Assembly: GCA_002395135.1 (NCBI GenBank)
Contig: DGWC01000057.1
Location: forward strand, 1-49,557
Direction: 5' to 3'
DNA length: 49,557 bases
Source: Prevotella sp. UBA4268
GTDB taxonomy: Bacteria; Bacteroidota; Bacteroidia; Bacteroidales; Bacteroidaceae
Part shown: positions 23,490 through 31,910 of the stretch, piece after piece
How positions within the stretch are numbered: the stretch's first letter is position 1
Layout of the letters: each line of letters opens with the position of its first letter
Translations under genes and position numbers: made by a program
The notes under the pieces: model-generated
Seen by the model: only the letters and a program-made list of their open reading frames with translations
Databases searched by the model: none
Told to the model about the DNA's origin: nothing

Positions 23490-24155
23490 TCAGTCTTTTT
23501 TCTGCTGAGCCGCTTTCTTCTCTGCCTCTTTTTGGGCTTTCAGCCTTTTCACGTAGGCACTGTACATGGTGCGCCAGTCGCGGCCGCTGTTGGTGAAATA
23601 CTGCTCGTTTTTGGTCTTGAAAATCTCGAAGATGGCAGAAATCTCTTTCATGTTCTTGAAGTCAACAGCCATAAGGCGTGCCTCCTTGAGGTTCTTGGTC
23701 AGCACGGCTTCGTCTTCTGCAGTCATGTCGGGAATCATGTCCTTGTAGGCTTTCATGGTGAACGCCACCTTTCCCACGGTGTAGAGGTCTAACACCTGCT
23801 CCACCTGTTCGGGGGTGAGGTCGGCATTCAGTCCGTCGAGCAATGCCTGACGAATGGATGCAGGCTGCGACGAGTCGGCGATAACCATGCGGTCGAGTGC
23901 CGACAGTTTCTTGCCTGTTTGCGGGTTGATGGCCCCGTCGGGAATCATATTACCGTGGCTGTTGTGCCAGTCGCGTATGGCCATGAGATGGGTGGCAATG
24001 ACTTTCGTCACGCGTTCTTCCTTTGCGGGGTCGTTGAGTTGCAGGTTAGCCACCCAGCCTGTTGCCTTCTTGAGGCTTCCCTCGTCAATTTCTTGTGCCT
24101 GCATGGTGGTTGTGATGCAGAGCGAGAGGATGATGATGGATAATAATTTTTTCAT
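23490..24155 (-). CDS. Secreted DUF3826 protein
   Basis: This 221-aa protein has a signal peptide (MKKLLSIIILSLCITTTMQA). The mature part is mainly helical with conserved-looking segments WVANLQLNDPAKEERV, IRDWHNSHGNMIPDG, LTPEQVEQVLDLYTVGKV and RDWRTMYSAYVKRLK. It ends in a Lys/Ala/Gln-rich tail. It resembles the DUF3826 family, which occurs in pectin-degradation loci of Bacteroides; the family's activity is not known to me. It points away from the GH2 gene across a divergent promoter region and has its own promoter and terminator, so it may be controlled separately from the enzymes to its right. Confidence 0.78.
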   Translation of the reverse strand: MKKLLSIIILSLCITTTMQAQEIDEGSLKKATGWVANLQLNDPAKEERVTKVIATHLMAIRDWHNSHGNMIPDGAINPQTGKKLSALDRMVIADSSQPASIRQALLDGLNADLTPEQVEQVLDLYTVGKVAFTMKAYKDMIPDMTAEDEAVLTKNLKEARLMAVDFKNMKEISAIFEIFKTKNEQYFTNSGRDWRTMYSAYVKRLKAQKEAEKKAAQQKKD

Positions 24156-24171
24156 ACAGATTAGTTTTCTG

Positions 24172-24202
24172 CAAAGATAATGACTTTCATTGACATGGCG
24201 AA
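24172..24202 (-). promoter_or_regulatory. Putative promoter of the DUF3826 gene
   Basis: The minus strand has TATCTTTG (24172-24179) with TTCG (24199-24202) 19 bp upstream, one base off the TTTG consensus. The expected leader is about 10-15 nt. Confidence 0.6.
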
Positions 24203-24252
24203 ACCTTTTTCAGAAAAAATGAATCTGATTGCGAATATGCGGGGCTTGAAAA

Positions 24253-24286
24253 GTTACAAAATGGCGGAAATGGAGTCTTTATCATA
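24253..24286 (+). promoter_or_regulatory. Bipartite regulatory motif upstream of the GH2 gene
   Basis: GTTACAAAATG (24253-24263) and AGTCTTTATCATA (24274-24286) are separated by exactly 10 bp. The same two blocks with the same spacing occur at 27189-27222, upstream of the GH106 gene. The motif ends 23 bp before the GH2 start codon, so it should overlap or be the promoter. It does not match TAnnTTTG, suggesting an activator-dependent or alternative-sigma promoter (inference). Confidence 0.7.
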
Positions 24287-24309
24287 AAACCATTAAAAGA
24301 ATAGACCAC

Positions 24310-27132
24310 ATGAGAAATTGGATAACAACATGCCTGATGGCCCTGTTTTGCTTGGTTGTGCAGGCTCAAGGGAGTTTGGAAACGCAGCGCCTGTATCTGA
24401 GTGGCACGGGTTGCGACGATATGGTGCAGTGGGATTTCTATTGCACGGGCGGGCAGAATGCCGGCAAATGGGCGAAGATTGGTGTGCCTTCGTGCTGGGA
24501 GACACAGGGCTTCGGCAATTATCAGTATGGTATCAAGTTCTATGGCAAGGAGCACCCCGAGGGCATTGCCGAGGAACAGGGACGCTATAAATATGAGTTC
24601 ACGCTGCCCGCCGAGTGGAAAGGCCGGCAGTTGCTGCTCACCTTCGAGGGTGTGATGACCGATGCCACGGTGACCATCAACGGCCGCAAGGCGGGCGACA
24701 CGCATCAGGGAGCCTTCTATCGTTTCAGTTATGATGTCACCGACATGGTGCATCTGGGCAGCAAGAAGAACCTGCTGGAGGTGGAAGTGAGCAAGGAGAG
24801 TGCCAACGCTCGTGTGAATCTGGCCGAGCGGCGTGCCGACTACTGGAATTTCGGCGGCATCTTCCGTCCCGTCTTCTTCATCACCAAGCCGGCCAAGAAC
24901 ATCAAGCGCGTGGCCATCAATGCCGGAATGGACGGCCGTTTCCAGGCCGATGTGTTCATGAACCGCGCCGTTGACGGTGCCAGTGTGGATGTGGAAATCG
25001 TTGACAGCAAGGGCAAGGTGGCCGGCAAACTGCTCTCGCCAGTGGCTGCGCAGGCCAGCAGCGACCATCTGAAGGTGGATTTCATGGTGAAAAACCCGCT
25101 GTTGTGGACGGCAGAAACGCCCAACCTGTATACCGCAGTGTTTACCTTGAAGGATGCCAAGGGTGGCAAACTGCATGTGGAACGTCAGAAGTTCGGCTTC
25201 CGCACCATTGAATACCGCGACTACGACGGTGTGTATATCAACGGCAAGAAGGTGATTTTCAAGGGTGTCTGCCGCCATTCCTTCCGTCCGGAGAGTGGTC
25301 GCACGCTCTCTAAGCGCGCCAATATAGAAGATGTGAACGACATCAAGGGCATGAATATGAACGCCGTGCGACTGAGCCATTACCCTGCCGACCCCGAATT
25401 CCTGGAGGCATGCGACTCGCTGGGCGTATATGTGATGAACGAACTGAGCGGCTGGCATTTCGCCCATGAAACGCTTCTCGGCCAGAAACTGGTGGAGGAA
25501 TTCGTCACACGCGACGTGAACCATCCCTCGGTGATTTTCTGGAGCAGCGGCAACGAGGGCGGTTTCAACTTCGACCTGGAACCCACTTTCAAGCGCTTCG
25601 ATGTGCAGCAGCGCGTGGTGCTCTATCCCTGGCTCAACCGCAACGGATTCGACACCGGCCACTACCGCTCGTATGGCGGCACGCAAGACATCATGCGCCA
25701 GAAGGAAATCTACATGCCCACGGAGTTCCTGCACGGACTTTACGACGGCGGACATGGTGCCGGACTGCACGACTACTGGAAAATCATGATGGCCAATCCG
25801 CGCTGCGCCGGCGGTTTCCTGTGGGATTTTGCCGATCAGGGCGTGGTGCGCACCGACTTGGGCGGCGTGATTGACTGCAACGGCAACTACGGAGCCGACG
25901 GCATTGTGGGTCCGCATCATGAGCGCGAAGGCTCGTATTACACCATCCGCGAGGTGTGGAGTCCGGTGGAACTGGAACTGAAAGCCGACGGCAACAACAT
26001 CGTTCGCAACCACTATAACTTCATCAACCTGCGCCAGTGCACTTTCACGTATCAGGCATTGCAGATGCCGGCATGTGGAAAGAGTGAGGTGAAGGTGATT
26101 CGTCAAGGCACGATTCCGTCACCCGACGTGGTTCCTGGCGGCGAGGGTGTGCTGCCCGTTCCGGTGAAGGCAGGCGAGGATGCCGTCATCAAGATAACCG
26201 CCACCGACCCGCATGGCAACGAGATCTTCGCCTGGAGTTACCAGCCGCACGCCAAGGAACTGGCTGTGGGCAGCGGAGAGCAGTCGTTCTCAAAGAGCGA
26301 AACCGCCGACGAACTGACCATCAAGGCAGGCTCGCGCACTTACACATTCTCGAAGAAAGACGGTAGGCTGACGGGTGTTCAGGTGGCTGGGCGCACCATC
26401 TCGTTTGCCAACGGACCGCGCTTTGTGGCCGGCCGACGTGCCGACCGCTCGCTCGACCAGTATTATAACCACGGCGACCGCGATGCGCGCAAGAAGGAGA
26501 ACAAATATGTGCCGTTCAAGGACAACGGCTTGTTCGACGGATTGGAGGTGACCACAGTAGACGGAATGCCCACGCTCACGGCCAAGTACCGTTTCGGAGC
26601 CCTGCACGATGTGTGCTGGCAGTTCCTGCAGAACGGCAGTGTGAAGGTTACGTGGAACTATCAGTTTGATGCCGTTGTTGACTATATGGGCATTGCCTTC
26701 GACTATCCCGAGCACAAAGTGCGCAGCAAGCAGTGGGTGGGAATGGGTCCCTACCGCGTGTGGCGCAACCGCATGCAGGGTCCGCAGTTGGGCTATTGGC
26801 AGAACGATTACAACGACCCCATCCCCGGCGAGAGTTTCGAGTATCCTGAGTTCAAGGGCTATTTCGGAGATGTTCACTGGATGCAACTGACAACAGACGA
26901 AGGAAAGATTGGCATTCAGCCCGTCAAACAGGGCGCTTTCGTGGGTGTCTATACGCCGCGCGACGGTCGCGACCAGTTCCTCTACGACCTTCCCGACACA
27001 GGCATCTCGCTGCTCGACTGCATCCTGGGCGTTCCCAACAAGAACCATGTGGTTGACCTGAACGGTCCGAGCGCGCAGCCGCTGTGGTCAACGGGTGTCC
27101 TCTCCGGCGGTGCCATCCTCACCTTTGAGTAG
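24310..27132 (+). CDS. Secreted GH2 glycoside hydrolase (LacZ-like beta-galactosidase family)
   Basis: The protein is 940 aa with a signal peptide (MRNWITTCLMALFCLVVQA). Domain order is a sugar-binding jelly roll (about 40-200, with GRYKYEFTLPAEWKGRQLLL), an immunoglobulin-like domain (about 200-310), the TIM barrel (about 310-600) and beta-rich C-terminal domains. Catalytic residues follow the LacZ pattern: acid/base Glu416 in SSGNEGG and nucleophile Glu472 in PTEFLHG, with GGFLWDFADQGV downstream. Members remove terminal beta-galactose, beta-glucuronic acid or related sugars. Next to rhamnosidases and an acetylesterase, it probably trims side chains of rhamnogalacturonan or another rhamnose-containing glycan. 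The exact sugar is not shown. It shares an upstream motif with the GH106 gene. Confidence 0.9.
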   Translation: MRNWITTCLMALFCLVVQAQGSLETQRLYLSGTGCDDMVQWDFYCTGGQNAGKWAKIGVPSCWETQGFGNYQYGIKFYGKEHPEGIAEEQGRYKYEFTLPAEWKGRQLLLTFEGVMTDATVTINGRKAGDTHQGAFYRFSYDVTDMVHLGSKKNLLEVEVSKESANARVNLAERRADYWNFGGIFRPVFFITKPAKNIKRVAINAGMDGRFQADVFMNRAVDGASVDVEIVDSKGKVAGKLLSPVAAQASSDHLKVDFMVKNPLLWTAETPNLYTAVFTLKDAKGGKLHVERQKFGFRTIEYRDYDGVYINGKKVIFKGVCRHSFRPESGRTLSKRANIEDVNDIKGMNMNAVRLSHYPADPEFLEACDSLGVYVMNELSGWHFAHETLLGQKLVEEFVTRDVNHPSVIFWSSGNEGGFNFDLEPTFKRFDVQQRVVLYPWLNRNGFDTGHYRSYGGTQDIMRQKEIYMPTEFLHGLYDGGHGAGLHDYWKIMMANPRCAGGFLWDFADQGVVRTDLGGVIDCNGNYGADGIVGPHHEREGSYYTIREVWSPVELELKADGNNIVRNHYNFINLRQCTFTYQALQMPACGKSEVKVIRQGTIPSPDVVPGGEGVLPVPVKAGEDAVIKITATDPHGNEIFAWSYQPHAKELAVGSGEQSFSKSETADELTIKAGSRTYTFSKKDGRLTGVQVAGRTISFANGPRFVAGRRADRSLDQYYNHGDRDARKKENKYVPFKDNGLFDGLEVTTVDGMPTLTAKYRFGALHDVCWQFLQNGSVKVTWNYQFDAVVDYMGIAFDYPEHKVRSKQWVGMGPYRVWRNRMQGPQLGYWQNDYNDPIPGESFEYPEFKGYFGDVHWMQLTTDEGKIGIQPVKQGAFVGVYTPRDGRDQFLYDLPDTGISLLDCILGVPNKNHVVDLNGPSAQPLWSTGVLSGGAILTFE

Positions 27133-27188
27133 CATAGCCCGCAGCAACGGCGGCAGGATGAAAAGTGCCTGTATAGAAGAGAAAAATG

Positions 27189-27222
27189 GTTACAAAATGC
27201 TCCCGTGCAAGTCTTTATCATA
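27189..27222 (+). promoter_or_regulatory. Bipartite regulatory motif upstream of the GH106 gene
   Basis: GTTACAAAATG (27189-27199) and AGTCTTTATCATA (27210-27222) with a 10-bp unrelated spacer copy the motif at 24253-24286. It ends 20 bp before the GH106 start codon. The identical blocks against divergent surrounding sequence argue for a functional binding site or promoter. Confidence 0.7.
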
Positions 27223-27242
27223 GATAAAGCAATGCAGGGCTT

Positions 27243-30200
27243 ATGATAAAAAGATATTTCCTTGGCGTTCTGCTGGCTGCCATGGTGGCCGGCGGAACGG
27301 CTCAGAATAGCGTTCCGGCCGTTGTTGGAACGCATCCTTCATGGTATTCTGCTCTCACTTCGCCCAACAAGATGGCGCGCCCCTGGACTTTCTGGTATTG
27401 GATGTACGGTGCCGTTTCGAAAGAAGGCATCAAAGCCGATTTGCAGGCCATGAAGGATGTGGGGCTGGGCGGCTGCTATCTCATGCCGATACGCGGTGCG
27501 CAGGAACGGCCGGAGTATCAAGGCGAAGCGCAGCAACTGTCGCCCCGCTTCTGGGAGATGATAGACTATGCCATGCAGCAGGCCGACTCGCTGGGGCTGG
27601 AGTTGGGCATTCATATCTGCGACGGCTTCGCCTTGGCCGGCGGTCCGTGGATTGCTCCCGAAGAGTCTATGCAAAAGGTGGTGTGGAGCGAGACTTTTGC
27701 CACCGGACAACTGAAAGGGCTCACGCTGCAGCGCCCCCAGGCGTATGAAGGTTACTATGAAGACATTGCCACCTATGCCATTCCTGTGGCTCGTCAGGAC
27801 GAATTCAACCTGCAGGCGGCAGCCGACAGCGACGACGGCAAAACTCGCCTGACGTGCTCGTCCACCATGACGCGCAATGCCAAAGGCGTGTTCAGTGCCG
27901 CCGAGCCCGCGTGGATACAATACGATTTTCTTTCGCCCCGCACGTTCCGCAACATCGAAATCGCTGCCAACGGCACCAACATGCAGGCACAGCGCATGGC
28001 GGTGGAGGTGTCTGACGACGGGAAAACGTTCCGCACCGTGAGGCAACTGACACCTCCAAGACAAGGATGGCAGAACTATGACTATAACACCACCTTCGCC
28101 TTTCCGCCCACCACCGCACGCTACTGGCGGCTTTCGTGGACACCCGAAGGAACGGAACCCGGCAGCGAAGACCTGGATGCGGCCAAGTGGCGCCCGCGCC
28201 TGGGACTGAAGAATGCGGTGATGCGCTCACTGCCAGTGATAGACAACTGGGAGGGGAAAGCCGGTTTCTCGTGGCGCATTGCACCCGAAACCACGTCGCA
28301 GATGGTGGCAGACCAAGACTGCGTGCAGTTGGGCGACATCATCAGACTCGACTTGGACGGCGACCAGATAGCCACTTTGTTGCTGGCAAAACAGACCTAC
28401 CGCATCATCCGCATCGGGCATACATCAACAGGATACACCAATGCCACGGGCGGAGGAGGCAAGGGACTGGAGTGTGACAAGTTCTCTGTGGCGGCCGTGA
28501 ACAAACAGATTGACCACTGGTTTGCCAAGTTCGCAGCCCGGCAGCCCGGCAGAAATCCCGTGAAATACTTTCATGTGGACTCCTGGGAGTGCGGATGCCA
28601 GAACTGGAGCGATGGTTTTGCAGAGGCCTTCAGGCAGCGTCACGGCTACGACCTCATGCCCTGGCTGCCCTTGATGGCGGGCATACCGATGGTTTCTGCC
28701 GAGAAGAGCGAACAAGTGTTGCGCGATGTGCGCCAGACCATCAACGATTTGATTCACGAAGTGTTCTTCCAGACGGTGCAACAGCGCGCCCACGCCATGG
28801 GCATGCTGTTCTCGGCAGAGAGCGTTGCCCCTACCATGGTGAGCGACGGACTGCTGCATTATCGGTATACCGACCTTCCCATGGGCGAATACTGGTTGAA
28901 TTCGCCCACCCACGACAAGCCCAACGACATGCTTGATGCCATCAGCGGGGCACATATATACGGCAAAAACATTGTGCAGGCGGAAGGATTCACCGAGGTG
29001 CGCGGTGTGTGGAACGAGACACCGGCGATGATCAAACCGCTGCTCGACCGCAATTTCGCACTGGGCATGAACCGCCTGTTCTTCCATGTGTTCACACATA
29101 ATCCCTGGACCGACCGCAAGCCCGGCATGACGCTCGACGGTATCGGACTCTTCTTCCAGCGCGACCAGACGTGGTTTCCCGAGGCTCGCGGCCTCGTTGA
29201 CTATATCACCCGCTGCCAGCAGTTGCTGCAATGGGGGGCTCCTGTGGCCGACATCGCCGTGTATACTGGCGAAGAGATGCCAAGTCGCGCGCTCACTCCC
29301 GACCGATTGGTACCCATGTTGCCTGGACTGTTTGGTGCCGACCGCGTAGCGTCCGAGCAAAAACGACTGGCCAATGTGGGCTGTCCCATGGAAGAATCGC
29401 CAGTGGGCGTGCATCACAGTGCAGGCATTCCCGACATGAAAGACTGGGTGAATCCTCTGCGCGGCTATCAGTATGACTCCATGAACAAGGACGCGCTGCT
29501 CAACAGGCCGTTCCCCTACAAGGCGCTTGTCGTTCCCCAAGGCTGCCGAATGTCTCCCGAAGCCCGCAATAGGGTGGAGCAGTTGCGCAAGCAAGGCGTG
29601 CTGGTCATCGACGAACCTTTCACACAAGAAACACTGCCAGGCATTCCGCGCGACGTGGAATTGAGCGACTCCTTGGCATATACCCATCGGTGCGACGGCA
29701 ACACCCACATCTATTTCATCTCCAACCAAAGCGCTCGTTGGCTATATGGGCGCATGGCGTTCAAGATTGTCGGCAGCAGGGCAGCCCTCTATCATCCGCA
29801 GAGCGGGCGGCTCTATGAGGTGGAACCCGTGCAGGGCGGCGGCCGCTCGATACTGAACTACCGGTTTGAAGCAGGCGAGTCGCTGTTTGTAATATTCTCC
29901 GACAGTCTGCCAGAAATGGAAAAAACACACAGCGTGAGCCACATCCACGTAGGCAGCATTGCCGGGCCATGGACCATCGAGTTCTTGGAAAACAACAAGC
30001 GAATGACCATCCCGGAACTTGCCGACTGGACGGCCAGCGACGACGAACAGGTGAAATACTACAGCGGACGGGTGCGCTATACCACCACCTTCAACTATAA
30101 GCCCGCCAAGGGGAAAGTGGTACGCGGCAGAACGGCCCACGTAAGGCTGAACTTGGGAGAGGTGCGCGATGTGGCCCACGTGTGGCTCAACGGTGTTGAC

Positions 30201-30473
30201 TGCGGCATCGTATGGACATCACCTTATAAGGCCGACATCACCCATGCCGTGCGCAAAGGGAAGAACAAACTGGAAATAGAGGTGGTGAACACTTGGCACA
30301 ATGCCCTGCAGGGGGCAGACCTCGGCCATCCGCCCTATGAAGGCATCTGGACGAATGCCAGATACCGCGCCAAAGGCAACCGTCTGCTGCCTGCCGGTCT
30401 GCTGGGAATGCCCGACGGCGACAGCGGCCGCAATGTGATAAAAACAGAAGAGACGTTCACAAACAATAGATAA
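27243..30473 (+). CDS. Secreted GH106 alpha-L-rhamnosidase
   Basis: This 1076-aa protein has a signal peptide (MIKRYFLGVLLAAMVAGGTA). The GH106 N-terminal signature is visible (ARPWTFWYWMYGAVSKEGIK, then DLQAMKDVGLGGCYLMP), followed by GGPWIAPEESMQKVVWSE. Barrel segments YFHVDSWECGCQNW, SAESVAPTMVSDG and QAEGFTEVRG contain candidate catalytic acids. The C-terminal jelly-roll domain has RLNLGEVRDVAHVWLNGVDC and the closing GIWTNARYRAKGNRLLPAGL. The family cleaves alpha-L-rhamnose from rhamnogalacturonans and related plant polysaccharides. The shared upstream motif links its expression to the GH2 gene, and an acetylesterase gene follows after 17 bp. Confidence 0.9.
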   Translation: MIKRYFLGVLLAAMVAGGTAQNSVPAVVGTHPSWYSALTSPNKMARPWTFWYWMYGAVSKEGIKADLQAMKDVGLGGCYLMPIRGAQERPEYQGEAQQLSPRFWEMIDYAMQQADSLGLELGIHICDGFALAGGPWIAPEESMQKVVWSETFATGQLKGLTLQRPQAYEGYYEDIATYAIPVARQDEFNLQAAADSDDGKTRLTCSSTMTRNAKGVFSAAEPAWIQYDFLSPRTFRNIEIAANGTNMQAQRMAVEVSDDGKTFRTVRQLTPPRQGWQNYDYNTTFAFPPTTARYWRLSWTPEGTEPGSEDLDAAKWRPRLGLKNAVMRSLPVIDNWEGKAGFSWRIAPETTSQMVADQDCVQLGDIIRLDLDGDQIATLLLAKQTYRIIRIGHTSTGYTNATGGGGKGLECDKFSVAAVNKQIDHWFAKFAARQPGRNPVKYFHVDSWECGCQNWSDGFAEAFRQRHGYDLMPWLPLMAGIPMVSAEKSEQVLRDVRQTINDLIHEVFFQTVQQRAHAMGMLFSAESVAPTMVSDGLLHYRYTDLPMGEYWLNSPTHDKPNDMLDAISGAHIYGKNIVQAEGFTEVRGVWNETPAMIKPLLDRNFALGMNRLFFHVFTHNPWTDRKPGMTLDGIGLFFQRDQTWFPEARGLVDYITRCQQLLQWGAPVADIAVYTGEEMPSRALTPDRLVPMLPGLFGADRVASEQKRLANVGCPMEESPVGVHHSAGIPDMKDWVNPLRGYQYDSMNKDALLNRPFPYKALVVPQGCRMSPEARNRVEQLRKQGVLVIDEPFTQETLPGIPRDVELSDSLAYTHRCDGNTHIYFISNQSARWLYGRMAFKIVGSRAALYHPQSGRLYEVEPVQGGGRSILNYRFEAGESLFVIFSDSLPEMEKTHSVSHIHVGSIAGPWTIEFLENNKRMTIPELADWTASDDEQVKYYSGRVRYTTTFNYKPAKGKVVRGRTAHVRLNLGEVRDVAHVWLNGVDCGIVWTSPYKADITHAVRKGKNKLEIEVVNTWHNALQGADLGHPPYEGIWTNARYRAKGNRLLPAGLLGMPDGDSGRNVIKTEETFTNNR

Positions 30474-30490
30474 CTGAAAAAAACAAGGAT

Positions 30491-31897
30491 ATGAAAAGAA
30501 TCAGCATGTTTCTGGCTGCCCTGACCTTGATGGCAGGAGCCAGTGCAAAGGTAACGATGCCCAAGATGTTCAGCAACGGAATGGTGCTGCAGCGCGAAAC
30601 CAAAGCCAATCTGTGGGGCGAAGCCAGGCAAAACGCCACGATGAAGATCACCACCTCGTGGGACAAACGTACATATCTGGTGAAGGCCGACGGCCAAGGC
30701 AAATGGAAGTCGTCGGTGACTACTCCCGAGGCGGGCGGCCCCTATACCATTACCTTTGACGACGGTGAGAAAACCGTCCTGGAAAACATTCTCATCGGCG
30801 AGGTGTGGATATGCAGCGGACAGAGTAACATGGAAATGCAGATGAAAGGCTTCAAGGCGCAGCCCGTGGCAGGCGCCATCAGCGACTGTCTGCTCAGTAC
30901 CGATGCCCAACTGCGCATGTTCACCGTGAAGCGCAACAGCCAGTTTGCACCCGTCGGCGACGTGAGCGGCACCTGGATGGAGGCCAATCCCGGCAACACG
31001 CGCGAATTCAGTGCCACGGCTTACTACTTCGGCCGTCTGCTGCGCCAGGTGCTGGGCGTTCCTGTGGGACTCATTTCCACTTCCTGGGGCGGCAGTGCCT
31101 GCGAGGCATGGATGACTGCTGAGTGGCTCAAAGCGTTCCCCGATGCCAAGATACCGCAGAGCGAGGCCGACATCAAGTCGAAGAACCGCACACCCACCGT
31201 ATTATATAATGGTATGCTTCACCCCCTCATCGGTTACGGCATGCGCGGTGTAATCTGGTATCAGGGCGAAGACAACGTGCCGCGTTATAAAACCTATGCC
31301 GACATGCTCTCCACGATGATCCGCGGATGGCGTGCCGATTGGCAGCAGGGCGATTTCCCCTTCTATTACTGCCAGATAGCCCCCTACGACTACAGTCTGA
31401 TTGACTGGAAGACCAACTCGGCCTTGCTGCGCGAACAGCAGTCGAAGGTGGAGCGGATGGTAGGCAACACAGGCATGGCCGTGCTCATGGACGCAGGACT
31501 GGAATACGGCATTCATCCCCGCAAGAAGCGTGAGGCTGGGGAGCGGCTTGCCTATCTGGCACTGCGCAACACCTACGGCATACAGGGCATTCCCGAGCAC
31601 GCCCGTTACGAGCGTGTGGAATTTCGCGGCGACACAGCCGTGGTATCCTTCGACCGTTCTAAGGAATGGGTGTATTTCGACCACGGCACCAAGAGCAGTC
31701 TCTTTGAGGTGGCAGGCTCTGACCACGTCTTCTATCCCGCCGAGGCATGGGTAGACCGCAACCGCGTCTACGTGAAGAGTTCTCAAGTGGGCAGTCCCGT
31801 GGCCGTGCGCTATGCCTTCACCAACTGGGCGCAGGGCGATCTCTTCTGCGACGGTCTCCCCGTCAGTTCGTTCCGCACCGACAACTGGGAGGAATAA
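30491..31897 (+). CDS. Secreted SGNH acetylesterase (sialate O-acetylesterase family)
   Basis: This 468-aa protein has a signal peptide (MKRISMFLAALTLMAGASA), then a small beta domain with MVLQRETKANLWGEA, typical of the family. The SGNH catalytic domain follows: Ser112 in CSGQSNMEM, the block RGVIWYQGEDN and a C-terminal Asp/His pair in MDAGLEYGIHPRKK (Asp334, His342). The family was named for sialate 9-O-acetylesterase, but in Bacteroidetes many members deacetylate plant polysaccharides such as pectin or xylan. Co-transcription with the GH106 rhamnosidase (17 bp away) favours removal of acetyl groups from a rhamnogalacturonan. It ends 13 bp from the convergent surface-protein gene; no clear terminator lies between. 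Confidence 0.88.
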   Translation: MKRISMFLAALTLMAGASAKVTMPKMFSNGMVLQRETKANLWGEARQNATMKITTSWDKRTYLVKADGQGKWKSSVTTPEAGGPYTITFDDGEKTVLENILIGEVWICSGQSNMEMQMKGFKAQPVAGAISDCLLSTDAQLRMFTVKRNSQFAPVGDVSGTWMEANPGNTREFSATAYYFGRLLRQVLGVPVGLISTSWGGSACEAWMTAEWLKAFPDAKIPQSEADIKSKNRTPTVLYNGMLHPLIGYGMRGVIWYQGEDNVPRYKTYADMLSTMIRGWRADWQQGDFPFYYCQIAPYDYSLIDWKTNSALLREQQSKVERMVGNTGMAVLMDAGLEYGIHPRKKREAGERLAYLALRNTYGIQGIPEHARYERVEFRGDTAVVSFDRSKEWVYFDHGTKSSLFEVAGSDHVFYPAEAWVDRNRVYVKSSQVGSPVAVRYAFTNWAQGDLFCDGLPVSSFRTDNWEE

Positions 31898-31910
31898 AAA
31901 CTTTCACCTT

